DNA of 64,000 nt, from NCBI RefSeq assembly GCF_003058465.1, contig NZ_CP028901.1, forward strand, positions 2,604,001 through 2,668,000, in the 5' to 3' direction. The notes under the pieces are model-generated. The model saw only the letters and a list, made by a program, of their open reading frames with translations, was not told where the DNA came from and did no database searches. Below are positions 52,995 to 63,242 of the stretch, piece by piece. How positions within the stretch are numbered: position 1 is the stretch's first letter; each line of letters begins with the position of its first letter. Both the position numbers and the translations under genes were made by a program. The DNA is from Orrella marina. Its GTDB lineage: Bacteria > Pseudomonadota > Gammaproteobacteria > Burkholderiales > Burkholderiaceae_B.

Positions 52995-53964
52995 TGACAT
53001 CCCGTCTGAAATGATCAAATCCGACGTGCTGAAGTTCCATTTGCCGCCCGTTCGTATCCAGGACGTTCAGGCCTGATCCTTTTCTGATCACACCCACTCT
53101 TGACAGCGCAAGCCCACAAGTCTGCGACAGTCTGGACAAGTCGGCACGTTTTGATGCAGGCGCAGTGAAGCAAAGTTCATAGTCATCCCCACCCGTCAAA
53201 GCCGCCCTGATTTGCAGATCCTGCGGCAACCCATCAAGACGTGGATCCAGGGGCAAGTCGGCGCAGCGCAGAATCGCTCCACACCCACTTTCTTCAAGAA
53301 TATGCCCAAGATCTTGTGCCAGACCATCCGAGATATCAATCGCGGCATGGGCAATACCCAGCAATGCCTGTCCAAGTGCCACTCTGGGCTCCGGCGTCTC
53401 GAGCGAGCTTCGCGTGGCCGCAAGACACTCTCGTGACACGCGTGTGTCACCTTGAAGTCCAGATAAAGCTATGTGTGCTGCGCCCAGATAACCACTGACC
53501 CAGATGTCATCACCTGGCTTGGCAGCTTGGCGCAACAATCCTGTCTGCCCCGCAGGTAGCGTCCCCAAGGCAGTCACACTGATGACAATCTCACCAGATA
53601 CCCTGACAGTGTCTCCACCAACCAACGGGCATTCAAAGCGGCGTCCGAGTCCGACCATTCCCCCGGAGAAAGCCTTTAACCAGTCTGGCTGCACTGTTCT
53701 GAGCCCGATTCCTAGCAGATACCCAAGCGGCCTGGCACCCATAGCAGCCAGATCCGAAAGGTTAACCGCAAGTGCCTTGTGCCCAAGCGTCCCCGGATCA
53801 ACATCAGGGAAGAAATGCCTCCCCTCAATCAGGAGGTCTTTGCAAGCAACAACCTGAGTTGCCCCAGGAACTGGAATCCGGGCAGCATCATCACCCACCC
53901 CTAATGTATCTGATGGGACCTGATCCTGAAAATACTCACGGATCAGAGAGAATTCGCCCAACAT
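52984..53964 (-). CDS. thiL: Thiamine-monophosphate kinase
   Basis: A 326-residue ATP-dependent kinase that makes thiamine diphosphate. VGDDAARIPVPG, KDLLIEGRHFFPD, LAVNLSDLAAMGARPLGYLL, PLVGGDTVR, AAIDISDGLAQDLGHILEES and ALTGGDDYELCFTAP are the metal- and substrate-binding motifs of ThiL. Length is normal. It follows nusB by 15 nt, an arrangement (nusB-thiL-pgpA) found in many proteobacteria. Confidence 0.96.
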   Translation of the reverse strand: MLGEFSLIREYFQDQVPSDTLGVGDDAARIPVPGATQVVACKDLLIEGRHFFPDVDPGTLGHKALAVNLSDLAAMGARPLGYLLGIGLRTVQPDWLKAFSGGMVGLGRRFECPLVGGDTVRVSGEIVISVTALGTLPAGQTGLLRQAAKPGDDIWVSGYLGAAHIALSGLQGDTRVSRECLAATRSSLETPEPRVALGQALLGIAHAAIDISDGLAQDLGHILEESGCGAILRCADLPLDPRLDGLPQDLQIRAALTGGDDYELCFTAPASKRADLSRLSQTCGLALSRVGVIRKGSGLNVLDTNGRQMELQHVGFDHFRRDVNER

Positions 53965-53979
53965 AACGGCTGCCAGTCC

Positions 53980-54480
53980 CTAACGGCCCTGAGTCGCGCG
54001 TCGAACTTCTGCCTCGCGCACTTGTGCGGCAACCTTGTCAAGCACACCGTTAATGAACTTGAATCCATCCGTACCACCAAATGACTTGGCAAGTTCGACG
54101 GACTCGTTGATAGCCACGCGATACGGCACATCCTGTTTGTGAACAAGCTCGAAACTGCCAATCAGCAGAATCCCATGCTCAACCGGGGACAACTCATCAA
54201 TCGGACGATCAACAAACGGCGCGAAGATAGCCCTTAAGTCATCGGCGTTCTGCAACACCCCTGTCCAGAGGGTGTTGAACCACACCCGGTCTGCTTCAGC
54301 AAACTCCGTGTCCTCTCGTACATGCGCCTCGATCGCACCCTGCTCCTTGTCCCGGTCGGGCCCATTGAGCAACCAGGCATAAACAGCCTGCAAGACAAAC
54401 TCCCGTGCACGCCGTCTGGCACTACGGGGTTTTGTATCACGCCGGGGAGACTCCCCGGGATTCATCGTATCAGTCATCAA
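53980..54480 (-). CDS. nusB: NusB, transcription antitermination factor
   Basis: A 166-residue all-helical RNA-binding protein that binds boxA with NusE and keeps rRNA transcription processive. The boxA elements of the rRNA operon in this same window are its expected targets. [20 protein letters not shown] at the start and [40 protein letters not shown] and [17 protein letters not shown] are family motifs. It overlaps ribH by 4 nt. Confidence 0.95.
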   Translation of the reverse strand: MMTDTMNPGESPRRDTKPRSARRRAREFVLQAVYAWLLNGPDRDKEQGAIEAHVREDTEFAEADRVWFNTLWTGVLQNADDLRAIFAPFVDRPIDELSPVEHGILLIGSFELVHKQDVPYRVAINESVELAKSFGGTDGFKFINGVLDKVAAQVREAEVRRATQGR

Positions 54481-54965
54481 TCGTCTTGCTCGTCTTCAAT
54501 TGACTCGGGCTCTAGTGCAATCAGCAGGTTGGCCATCTCGACAGCAGCCTGCGCGCAATCTTTGCCCTTTCCGGAGGCACGTTCATCAGCCTGGGCTTCA
54601 TTCTCCGTAGTCAGAACGCCGTTGATGACCGGGATGCCAGTCTCTAGCGCCACACGTGAGATGGCGTTGGCGCTTTCGTTGCTCACCACTTCAAAGTGAT
54701 AGGTTTCGCCCCGGATCACGGCGCCCAGCGCGATCAGCGCATCGAACTCGCCCGTCTCGGCCATGTGGGCCAGCGTCACACCCAGTTCGAGTGCACCGGG
54801 AACTGTCACAACCATAATATCGCCTTCATGGACACCCAGTTCGACGAGCTCACGAACGCATGTGTCAAGTTCGGTCAGGCCAATCTCTTCATTAAAACGG
54901 GCACGCACGATACCGACGTGCAAACCCTCGCCGTTCAGATCGGGAGTAATTGTGTATGGGCTCAT
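54477..54965 (-). CDS. ribH: 6,7-dimethyl-8-ribityllumazine synthase
   Basis: A 162-residue subunit that condenses the RibB and pyrimidine products into lumazine, the precursor of riboflavin. [60 protein letters not shown] (catalytic His) and [18 protein letters not shown] are family segments. The C-terminal tail ([13 protein letters not shown]) is more acidic than usual. It overlaps ribBX and nusB by 4 nt each. Confidence 0.96.
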   Translation of the reverse strand: MSPYTITPDLNGEGLHVGIVRARFNEEIGLTELDTCVRELVELGVHEGDIMVVTVPGALELGVTLAHMAETGEFDALIALGAVIRGETYHFEVVSNESANAISRVALETGIPVINGVLTTENEAQADERASGKGKDCAQAAVEMANLLIALEPESIEDEQDD

Positions 54966-56164
54966 GACTTTTCCTGTTCATTGATGATTTGCGTTCCATC
55001 GTCATAAGCGACGACTTCGAGGCCGAATCCATGCATCATACTGGGCATTTTGCGTGGACGTGCCAGCAAGCGCATCTTTCTGACGCCAAGATCACGCAAA
55101 ATCTGGGCACCAATCCCGTAATTTCTCAAATCCATCCGCTCTCGCGCCCGTCCGCGCACCGCTGACTGGGGCTGGTCGTTGAGCAGGTGCGCCGCCTGCG
55201 CCAGCACGTCATCGGAACTGGCGTCGGCGTTCAACAACACCATCACACCCGCATTGGCCTGGGAAAGAGACTGCATGGCGTGATCAATGCCCCATGAGTG
55301 CCCCATCCCCTGTCCACACACAAAATCCAGCACAGTGGTTGGCTCATGGACTCTGACCAAGGTTGGTTGATCAGCAACAATGGCACCCGTCGACAACGCC
55401 AGATGGGCCCGGCCATCTACCGTGTCCTTATAGGCTGTAACCGTAAAACTGCCCCAGCGAGTCTGGACCTGCCTTTGGGCCACCCGTTGCACCACCGACT
55501 CGGTCTCGCTACGATACTGAATCAGGTCAGCAATCGTACCTATCTTCAAGTTATGGCGGCGCGCGTAATCGACCAGATCAGGCAGACGTGCCATCGTGCC
55601 ATCGTCTTTGAGGATCTCACAGATCACGGCTGCCGGAGTCAGTCCCGCCATAGCAGTCAGATCGCACCCTGCTTCCGTATGTCCGGCTCGCACCAGCACA
55701 CCACCAGGCATTGCCCTGAGCGGAAAGATATGTCCGGGCTGAACCAGATCCTCTGGTTTGGCATCGTCTGCGACAGCCACTTTGATAGTGTGAGCCCTGT
55801 CAGCGACCGAGATGCCCGTGTGCACCCCTTCGGCCGCCTCAATGGAGACAGTGAAATTGGTCCCGTAAGCTGTGCCGTTCCGGTTGGACATCAGTGGCAG
55901 GTCAAGCTGGCGGCAGCGATCTTCGGTCAATGTCAGACACACCAGCCCTCTTCCATGCGTGACCATGAAATTGATCGCTTCCGGCGTCACGAACTCGGCT
56001 GCCATCAGCAGGTCACCCTCATTCTCCCGATCTTCTTCGTCGACCAGAACGACCATGCGTCCCGCCCTGAGCTCCTCGAGAATCTCGGTTACCGGAGAAA
56101 TTGCCCCGGTCAGGTCTGAATCATCACCCACGCTGCTACTCGCTTTTTGTTCGATTGCTGACAT
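54962..56164 (-). CDS. ribB: 3,4-dihydroxy-2-butanone 4-phosphate synthase with degenerate RibA half (RibBX-type)
   Basis: A 400-residue protein. The RibB half (about 25-225) is intact: [48 protein letters not shown]. The C-terminal half (about 235-400) has the RibA fold pattern, with [12 protein letters not shown] and [18 protein letters not shown], but it lacks the zinc-binding cysteines of GTP cyclohydrolase II and the RQEGRGIGL motif. It is therefore probably inactive as a cyclohydrolase, and a separate RibA should exist elsewhere. Start at 56164 has AGAGGTGGG upstream. No FMN riboswitch was seen in the leader; a TATAAT-like -10 lies at 56204-56209. Confidence 0.93.
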   Translation of the reverse strand: MSAIEQKASSSVGDDSDLTGAISPVTEILEELRAGRMVVLVDEEDRENEGDLLMAAEFVTPEAINFMVTHGRGLVCLTLTEDRCRQLDLPLMSNRNGTAYGTNFTVSIEAAEGVHTGISVADRAHTIKVAVADDAKPEDLVQPGHIFPLRAMPGGVLVRAGHTEAGCDLTAMAGLTPAAVICEILKDDGTMARLPDLVDYARRHNLKIGTIADLIQYRSETESVVQRVAQRQVQTRWGSFTVTAYKDTVDGRAHLALSTGAIVADQPTLVRVHEPTTVLDFVCGQGMGHSWGIDHAMQSLSQANAGVMVLLNADASSDDVLAQAAHLLNDQPQSAVRGRARERMDLRNYGIGAQILRDLGVRKMRLLARPRKMPSMMHGFGLEVVAYDDGTQIINEQEKS

Positions 56165-56517
56165 ACACCCACCTCTGGGGCTGCTTGATTCATGAATCGG
56201 ATCATTATATGCCGGGTGATGCTCACGTCCTTGCAGAACCCGCCCTTCACACCTGGGTAGACTCATGACCGTTCAATGACTTGTCACAATTTTTCTGCCG
56301 GTCTATCGTTACACTCAAAAACGGCAAGGTCCGACAGCCATCGCTGTACGGAACTTTTCTCTTTTGCAGCTGACCGTAGCAAGCCTTACCAGCGGTTAGG
56401 ACGGTACACGAAGCACGCATGAATGGGCCGGCTTCTGGCTGCAGACACATACAATCCTCTCGCCGGCGTCACTGACCAAGCCGCCCGATCGGCGCCCGAG
56501 AACCTGAGAAGACCACC
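56165..56517. other. Intergenic region between ribBX and the CYTH-CHAD gene
   Basis: Divergent gene pair, so both promoters should be here. A TATAAT (minus strand, 56204-56209) is a plausible -10 for ribBX. I looked for the RFN/FMN riboswitch motifs (GGGCGGGGY and the paired CCCACCGGCGG) and did not find them. No gene or repeat was seen. Confidence 0.5.
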
Positions 56518-58070
56518 ATGTCAGAGCAAGAACTTAAACTGAATGTCCCTCGCACAAGCCGGGCATCAGTCGAGCGCGCCATGAAACGCGGCGCACTCAA
56601 ACACGTCCATTTGCGTGCCAAGTACCTTGACACGCCCGATAGAGCGCTGGTCAAAGCGGGCATTGCATTGCGACTGCGTCAGGAGGGTCGCAAATGGGTA
56701 CAGACCATCAAGATGCCAGGTGCGCATGCGCTGGACAGGATGGAATTGAACCATCCGCTCAGTGGCCCCACCCTTGATCTTTCGGTGTATCAGGACCTTC
56801 CCATTCACAAGAAACTCCTCAAACTCGAGAGCTCCCTGGGGTCAGATACGAAACAAACATCCGGAGGATGTATCGCAATATCCGCACAGCCGCGGGCGTC
56901 GTTGAGGTGTCTTACGACCTGGGAACAATCACAGCAGGCGATATCTGTTTGCCCGTCTCGGAAGTTGAGTTCGAGAGCGTGTCTGGGCAACTGCAAGCCG
57001 TGTTCCTGCTGGGCCTCAAGTGGCAGGCAACACACGGCCTGCTGCTCGACCTTCGTAGCAAAGCCGAGCGAGGCGATCGCCTGGCCTCGCTCTCCGACAA
57101 GCTGGCTGCACTGGGAGAGCTAGACGATGCCGCGGCAAGTGCAGAACGCGTCAAGGCAGTCGCTTCGTACTGGGCACCTCGTCCGATTCAGCCTGTCAGA
57201 CTCAAGCCATCCATGTCTTGTGCGGATGCGCTCGGTGCTGTGATGCAGGAATGTCTGGAACAGATTGCCCGCAACAGTGCCGTACTGGCTGAAATCGATA
57301 CCGCAGGCATCTGTATCACCGCCACACCCGAGCATACCCACCAGCTCAGGGTTGGCATGCGTAGACTGCGATCAGCATGGTCCCTGTTTGAACCTCTCGC
57401 CAGCCTGCCGCCGCAGACTTGGCGCGACGAGATCAAGGATCATTTTGCCAGTCTGGGAACCGCTCGAGATGATGATGTACTACGTGAAACGGTCTTGCCC
57501 GTCCTGAATGCAGCTGGACAACCACCGGTGGAGCTGACAGCAACAGTCGAAGACGATGCAGCTCCTGCTCTGGCGCGAAGTGTTGCGTTTCAGACCTGGC
57601 AGATCGAACTGCTCGCATGGGCCGTCAACGCCCATCCCATTCAGGCCCCCGCCGTCGGCTCGATCGAGCATGCAACAATCAAGCCGAAACCGTTACGGTC
57701 AGCCCTGCGCGAACGTCTTCAAAAGTGGCACAAGAGAGTCCTGCAGGATGGCCTGAGGTTTGATTCTCTGGAAATCGAGGCGAAGCATGAATTGCGTAAA
57801 CGCGCGAAACGACTACGTTACGGACTTCAATTCGGAGAGTCTTTGCTGCCAGCACGAAAACTGTTGCGATACCGCAAGCAACTCTCACGCATACAGGACA
57901 TCCTCGGAGAGATGAACGACCTGTATGTTGCTAGAGAGAAGTTTGAGCATATTCGTGAAAGCCAGCCAGGAGCCTGGTTTGCAGTTGGCTGGATTGCATC
58001 AAGACTGGACGCGTTGACAAAAAATGCCCGAAAAGCTTTCGAGACCCTCAAGACCATTGACCATTTCTGA
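56518..58070 (+). pseudogene. CYTH-CHAD polyphosphate-related protein, split by a one-base frameshift
   Basis: The first frame (from 56518) starts MSEQELKLNVPRTSRASVER, a CYTH domain (the ELK signature, then LRLRQEGRKWVQTIK) and reaches LLKLESSLG. The next frame then carries VRYETNIRRMYRNIRTAAGV and EVEFESVSGQLQAVFLLGLK, the rest of CYTH, and a CHAD domain from about 57300 (HTHQLRVGMRRLRSAWSLF, HELRKRAKRLRYGLQFGES) to the stop at 58070. The switch is at GGGG 56838-56841; one added G gives a single protein of about 517 residues. CYTH and CHAD domains bind polyphosphate and triphosphates. The downstream frame alone opens at 56868. Confidence 0.85.
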
Positions 58071-58099
58071 GGTGCCATCACACCTCCGACGAATCTCCG

Positions 58100-58704
58100 A
58101 CAAAAGTGACAGCCCATCAAGCCTGAAGGCGCAGGCCTGCCACCTCGTTGGAGATTGCGAGCACGCCAGGTATCCGGCTTGCACCGCCTCCATGGGCTGA
58201 GACCGACAGTCTCAGCCTTGAGTTTCAACAAACCCTGGCGCCGGTTATTTTTGGCGGCATCAATGTCACGGCCGAGCAGCACCAGGCTATCGTCCCGCCG
58301 CTTGAGCTTACAGTCAGCCTTGAGCAGCAAGCCACGCCGGCCGATATCCGCAACAGCGCGTCAGAGGCACCGGCTCTTCTGCATGCATTGAATGTTTAGC
58401 GTCCCGGCGACAACGGCTTGGTTTTCGTCCGCCAGTTGCCCCGATGCTTTGTGCTGCCGGACTTGCGCCCAGCGCTAGCCACCAGCACATCCCTTCACCC
58501 CGTGGCGATACCTGTGATGTGCTCGATATGACATAGAGGACTGATCCCCGGCGGGCCTTCATCCGCGAGAACTGAGGCGTCACGCTTTCCCGTCGTTTGC
58601 CGCAAAACGATGAAAGTTTTGCTCTTGCGGGCGATCTCACGATGCACCACAGTTTTCAGCCAGCCTACCTTGGGAAAACAGACCTGGCTCGCGTCAAGCT
58701 TCAC
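58100..58704 (-). pseudogene. Decayed TnpB-like (IS200/IS605 family) gene, middle and 3' part
   Basis: Minus strand. Frame 58495-58704 reads LDASQVCFPKVGWLKTVVHR, which resembles the TnpB segment with FPKIGWVK followed by HRE. Frame 58827-58330 region carries KLKRRDDSLVLLGRDIDAAK, then NNRRQGLLKLKAETVGLSPW. The two parts are in different frames, so the gene is broken. The 3' part is about 92 percent identical by eye to 47238-47428. A perfect 9-bp hairpin (GGCTGAGAC, 5-nt loop, GTCTCAGCC) lies at 58195-58217. The 58071-58772 stretch contains no other gene. Confidence 0.55.
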
Positions 58705-58772
58705 GCGCTGCAGGCAATGCTGTGCCGGGAATCGACGCCTGTCAGGCGCTCGCCCGACAGTCAGGCGTCTCC

Positions 58773-60306
58773 CTATTCGTTAGCCGAGTCACCAACCAGT
58801 GCCTGTGCAAACTCACGCGCCACAAATGGCTGCAGATCTTCCAGTTGCTCACCAACACCAACCCAGTAGACCGGAACAGGCCGACAGCCCTGTGTACCCG
58901 CAGCCAGAGCCGCCAGAATTCCGCCTTTGGCGGTCCCGTCGAGCTTGGTTACGATAAGCCCCGTCAAAGTCAGAGCTGCATCAAAGGCCTTGATCTGGGC
59001 AAGTGCGTTCTGGCCAGTATTGCCATCAACCACCAGCAAAACCTCATGTGGCGCCTCGGGATCAGCCTTACGGATAACGCGGTGGATCTTCTTGAGCTCC
59101 TCCATCAGATGTAGCTGCGTAGGCAACCTTCCGGCCGTATCCACCATGACAACATCCAGCTCCCTGGCATGTCCGGCATGGACTGCATCGAATGCGACGG
59201 CCGCTGGATCGCCTCCCTGCTGTGCGATCACGGCAATGTTGTTACGATGCCCCCATTCAACGAGTTGCTCACGTGCAGCTGCCCTGAACGTGTCACCCGC
59301 CGCCAGCAGGACCTTTAACTGATGCTTTTGCAGCGTGTAGGCCAGCTTGCCGATAGATGTCGTCTTGCCCGCACCGTTAACCCCGGCGATCATGACCACC
59401 TGGGGTTTGACATGACCCACATCAAAAGGCTTTTCGAGACACACGAGGTGTTCGGTCAACACATCCACTAACGCGTCGCGCACCTGTTCCGGCGTTTGAA
59501 GACGATCGCGATTGACCCGCTTACGCAACTGCTGAATCAACTGAGTCGCCGCCTGAACGCCGGCGTCCGCCATAATGAGCGCAGATTCAAGATCTTCATA
59601 AAGAGACTCTTCAATCTTGCTGCCCACAAACAGACCGCCAATGCTACGTCCAGTCCGTGACAAGCCTTGCTTCAGGCGTGCCATCCATGACTTCTTCCGA
59701 GCGACGGACCCGGCAGGTTGTGCCGCCTGGGGCAGTTGTGGCGATTGCACATCTGGCGCTAGCGGCTCGGACACCACAACCTTGTCGGTGCTCTCCTCTG
59801 GTGACTCCGTGCCTTCATTCAGCGATGCAGCATCATCGTTTGCCAGCGCTTGTCCAGAGCTGGCTGATATCGGCGCCTGAGTCTGAGCACCTGACTCACT
59901 TGCTGGCGTTACGATCTCTACCTGCTCAGGATCTGGCTTGCCTTGCTGCAGCTCTGCCTCGTGGTGCTGTGTCGCATGACCGTGATGAACCGCCGGATCT
60001 TCTGGTACAACGTGGGTTGTTGACCTGGGCGGTGTGGGTGCAGACGCCGGTGAAGGGCCTGCCCTGAAACGACTCGGAAGCGCCCCTGTACGGACCGGGA
60101 TGACTGGAGCCACGTTAGTGGGGTTTGGAAGGCTGGAAGGGCCAACGGATGCGCTTTCGGCAGGCGAAGCACCCCGATCAGGCACCCGCAAGTCGTCTGA
60201 CCGCCCGGACGCTTCATCGATCTGAGCAGAAGCAACTGAGGGCTGCTCCTGTTGCTCCGGACTCGTCACGGGTGGTTGCTTGTCTTTTTTTCGGAAAAAT
60301 CTGAAC

Positions 60307-60308
<2 letters not shown>
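58773..60308 (-). CDS. ftsY: FtsY, signal recognition particle receptor
   Basis: A 511-residue SRP receptor. Residues 1-200 form the acidic, low-complexity A domain rich in Glu, Pro and Ala. The NG GTPase domain follows: VVMIAGVNGAGKTTSIGKLA (P-loop), DTFRAAAREQL, VVMVDTAGRLPTQLHLMEEL, TKLDGTAKGG and GQNALAQIKAF. It receives ribosome-SRP complexes at the membrane for cotranslational insertion. The start codon at 60306-60308 lies on the opposite strand to the rsmD start; the two ATGs share CATG. It reads leftward into the tnpB remnant. Confidence 0.96.
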
Positions 60309-61672
<1,364 letters not shown>

Positions 61673-61689
61673 ACGCACTCGAGCCCTTC

Positions 61690-62049
61690 CTAGAAGGAAG
61701 GCATCTTGGCCTCAGGATGGACTTTGACAAGGCGGCAAGACTGTCCGGTGAGATTGCTGAACCAGGCCGCAGGCAGATCGCCCTCATCGACAACATCTAC
61801 CACCTGCTCACCGACCTGTGCGTTCATTCTTACGCTGTCATCGTCTTCAATCACATCAAGAGGGATGTCGAGCCGTAACATGCCAGGCGCGCGAAGCACC
61901 AGCATGCCATGCTGGATCCGCATCTCGACAGCATCCAAACCAGCCCCTGTCACCCACTGGTTCTGCTCGTCTACCAGAAACCAGCGATTTGCGTAGGGGT
62001 CCGCATCAGCACGATTCAATTCAGGACATCCGACGATCGGCGTTGACAT
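61690..62049 (-). CDS. Short protein resembling an isolated MOSC N-terminal beta-barrel domain
   Basis: A 119-residue soluble protein. YANRWFLVDEQNQWVTGAGL and the C-terminal AAWFSNLTGQSCRLVKV match the pattern of the MOSC N-terminal domain (MOSCN), which precedes the MOSC sulfur-carrier domain in larger proteins. No MOSC domain follows: the frame stops at PEAKMPSF. It is either a naturally solitary domain or a truncated gene; the DNA up to the ferredoxin stop (61673-61689) is too short to hold the rest. It is convergent with the ferredoxin. Confidence 0.6.
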   Translation of the reverse strand: MSTPIVGCPELNRADADPYANRWFLVDEQNQWVTGAGLDAVEMRIQHGMLVLRAPGMLRLDIPLDVIEDDDSVRMNAQVGEQVVDVVDEGDLPAAWFSNLTGQSCRLVKVHPEAKMPSF

Positions 62050-62168
62050 TCAATCCACCTCACTTGCTTGACAATTCAAGATAATCAGAAAGCGGCCATT
62101 CTCGTATCGACCCTGCATGACCGATCACAACCATCTACCTGTGCGTACCTAACGTTCTACCCGGACCC

Positions 62169-63212
62169 CTATTCCTGCCCGACCACCACAGCAGGATGAT
62201 GCCAGTCGCCCGTCACTGAAACGGGCAATTTCGATCGTCGCAGGATAATGTTGACACCAGGCACGGTCAGACCCTGGCCACTTCGCTGCGTGTCCACATC
62301 AAACAGAAACGAGACCGTCTGATTGTTAAGGTCGACCTCACCAGACACCAGTTCAACATTTGGTCCTGCACCAACCAGCAAAAAGGAGGTTAATGTTGCG
62401 ACGCCCGATTCGAGCTCCCACTGGCCGCGCACCGTTTCCACCTGCAGGGCATCACCATCTAGATAGTTGCTTTCTCTGAGCCATCGCGACAGACCCGCAT
62501 TCAGGAATGACTCACCAACCGACAGATCATCCGACTCGAAGCGGACCTGACCTGTCGCATAGGTCAGCCCCAGACTCGCCTCATCATCAGCGTCAGACCG
62601 AGCTTTCAAATTGAAAGCTCCCGCGGCTTTTCTAGCCTGCACCAGCATCTCCAGGCCACGCGATGCGTCACATTGTTGCCACGTCAGTCCATTGATCGTC
62701 AGTTCGTCAACCTGTAGTTCAGCGTGCTGTGACATCCAGCCTGTATCGCGGCTGGCCAGCCACCCTTGCAGGCTCTTTAACAAGCCTTCCTGGTCGCCTG
62801 TTGCCTGATCGCCCCGAGGCAAACCCTGCATGATTCTGAGTTCATCCAACTGCACCACCGGAAACAAAATCTTTCCTGTAAAGAGCGATTGCCAATCCAG
62901 CACCCACTCCACCCTCTGAGCTCCGATGTGAACAGGGTCCTCTTTCACCCCTGTGTCGGCCAGACAGGCTTGTGGAACACGTCCGAGATTCGCTGGCGCA
63001 ACCAGACCAGAAGCCCGAACAGTCATCATGGGAAGCAGATCAACGTCGACCGACCCACGCACTTCAATGTCAGGATCAACTGTGGCGCGCAACGCGCGCT
63101 CCAGCATCCAGCCAGCCCCGGTGGATGTTTTGATGGTGACAAGCACCAGCAAACATGCACCCAGAGCCAACAGGATGACTCCACCTAGCAGACTCAATAG
63201 CCACTTCGTCAT
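62169..63212 (-). CDS. AsmA-like membrane-anchored protein
   Basis: A 347-residue protein with one N-terminal membrane helix (about 7-27) and a mostly beta-rich periplasmic region. ERALRATVDPDIEVRGSVDV and LLPMMTVRASGLVAPANLG resemble the N-terminal segment of AsmA/DUF748-type proteins, which are thought to span the periplasm and assist lipid transport. It is much shorter than full-length AsmA proteins (600 or more residues). It lies 30 nt downstream of the methyltransferase on the same strand. Confidence 0.65.
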   Translation of the reverse strand: MTKWLLSLLGGVILLALGACLLVLVTIKTSTGAGWMLERALRATVDPDIEVRGSVDVDLLPMMTVRASGLVAPANLGRVPQACLADTGVKEDPVHIGAQRVEWVLDWQSLFTGKILFPVVQLDELRIMQGLPRGDQATGDQEGLLKSLQGWLASRDTGWMSQHAELQVDELTINGLTWQQCDASRGLEMLVQARKAAGAFNLKARSDADDEASLGLTYATGQVRFESDDLSVGESFLNAGLSRWLRESNYLDGDALQVETVRGQWELESGVATLTSFLLVGAGPNVELVSGEVDLNNQTVSFLFDVDTQRSGQGLTVPGVNIILRRSKLPVSVTGDWHHPAVVVGQE

Positions 63213-63242
63213 ATTCTCCTGCGCTTTGACAGGACAGCCTGT

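Noticed and set aside
56165..56517. FMN riboswitch upstream of ribBX
   Set aside because: The conserved RFN motifs were not seen on either strand.
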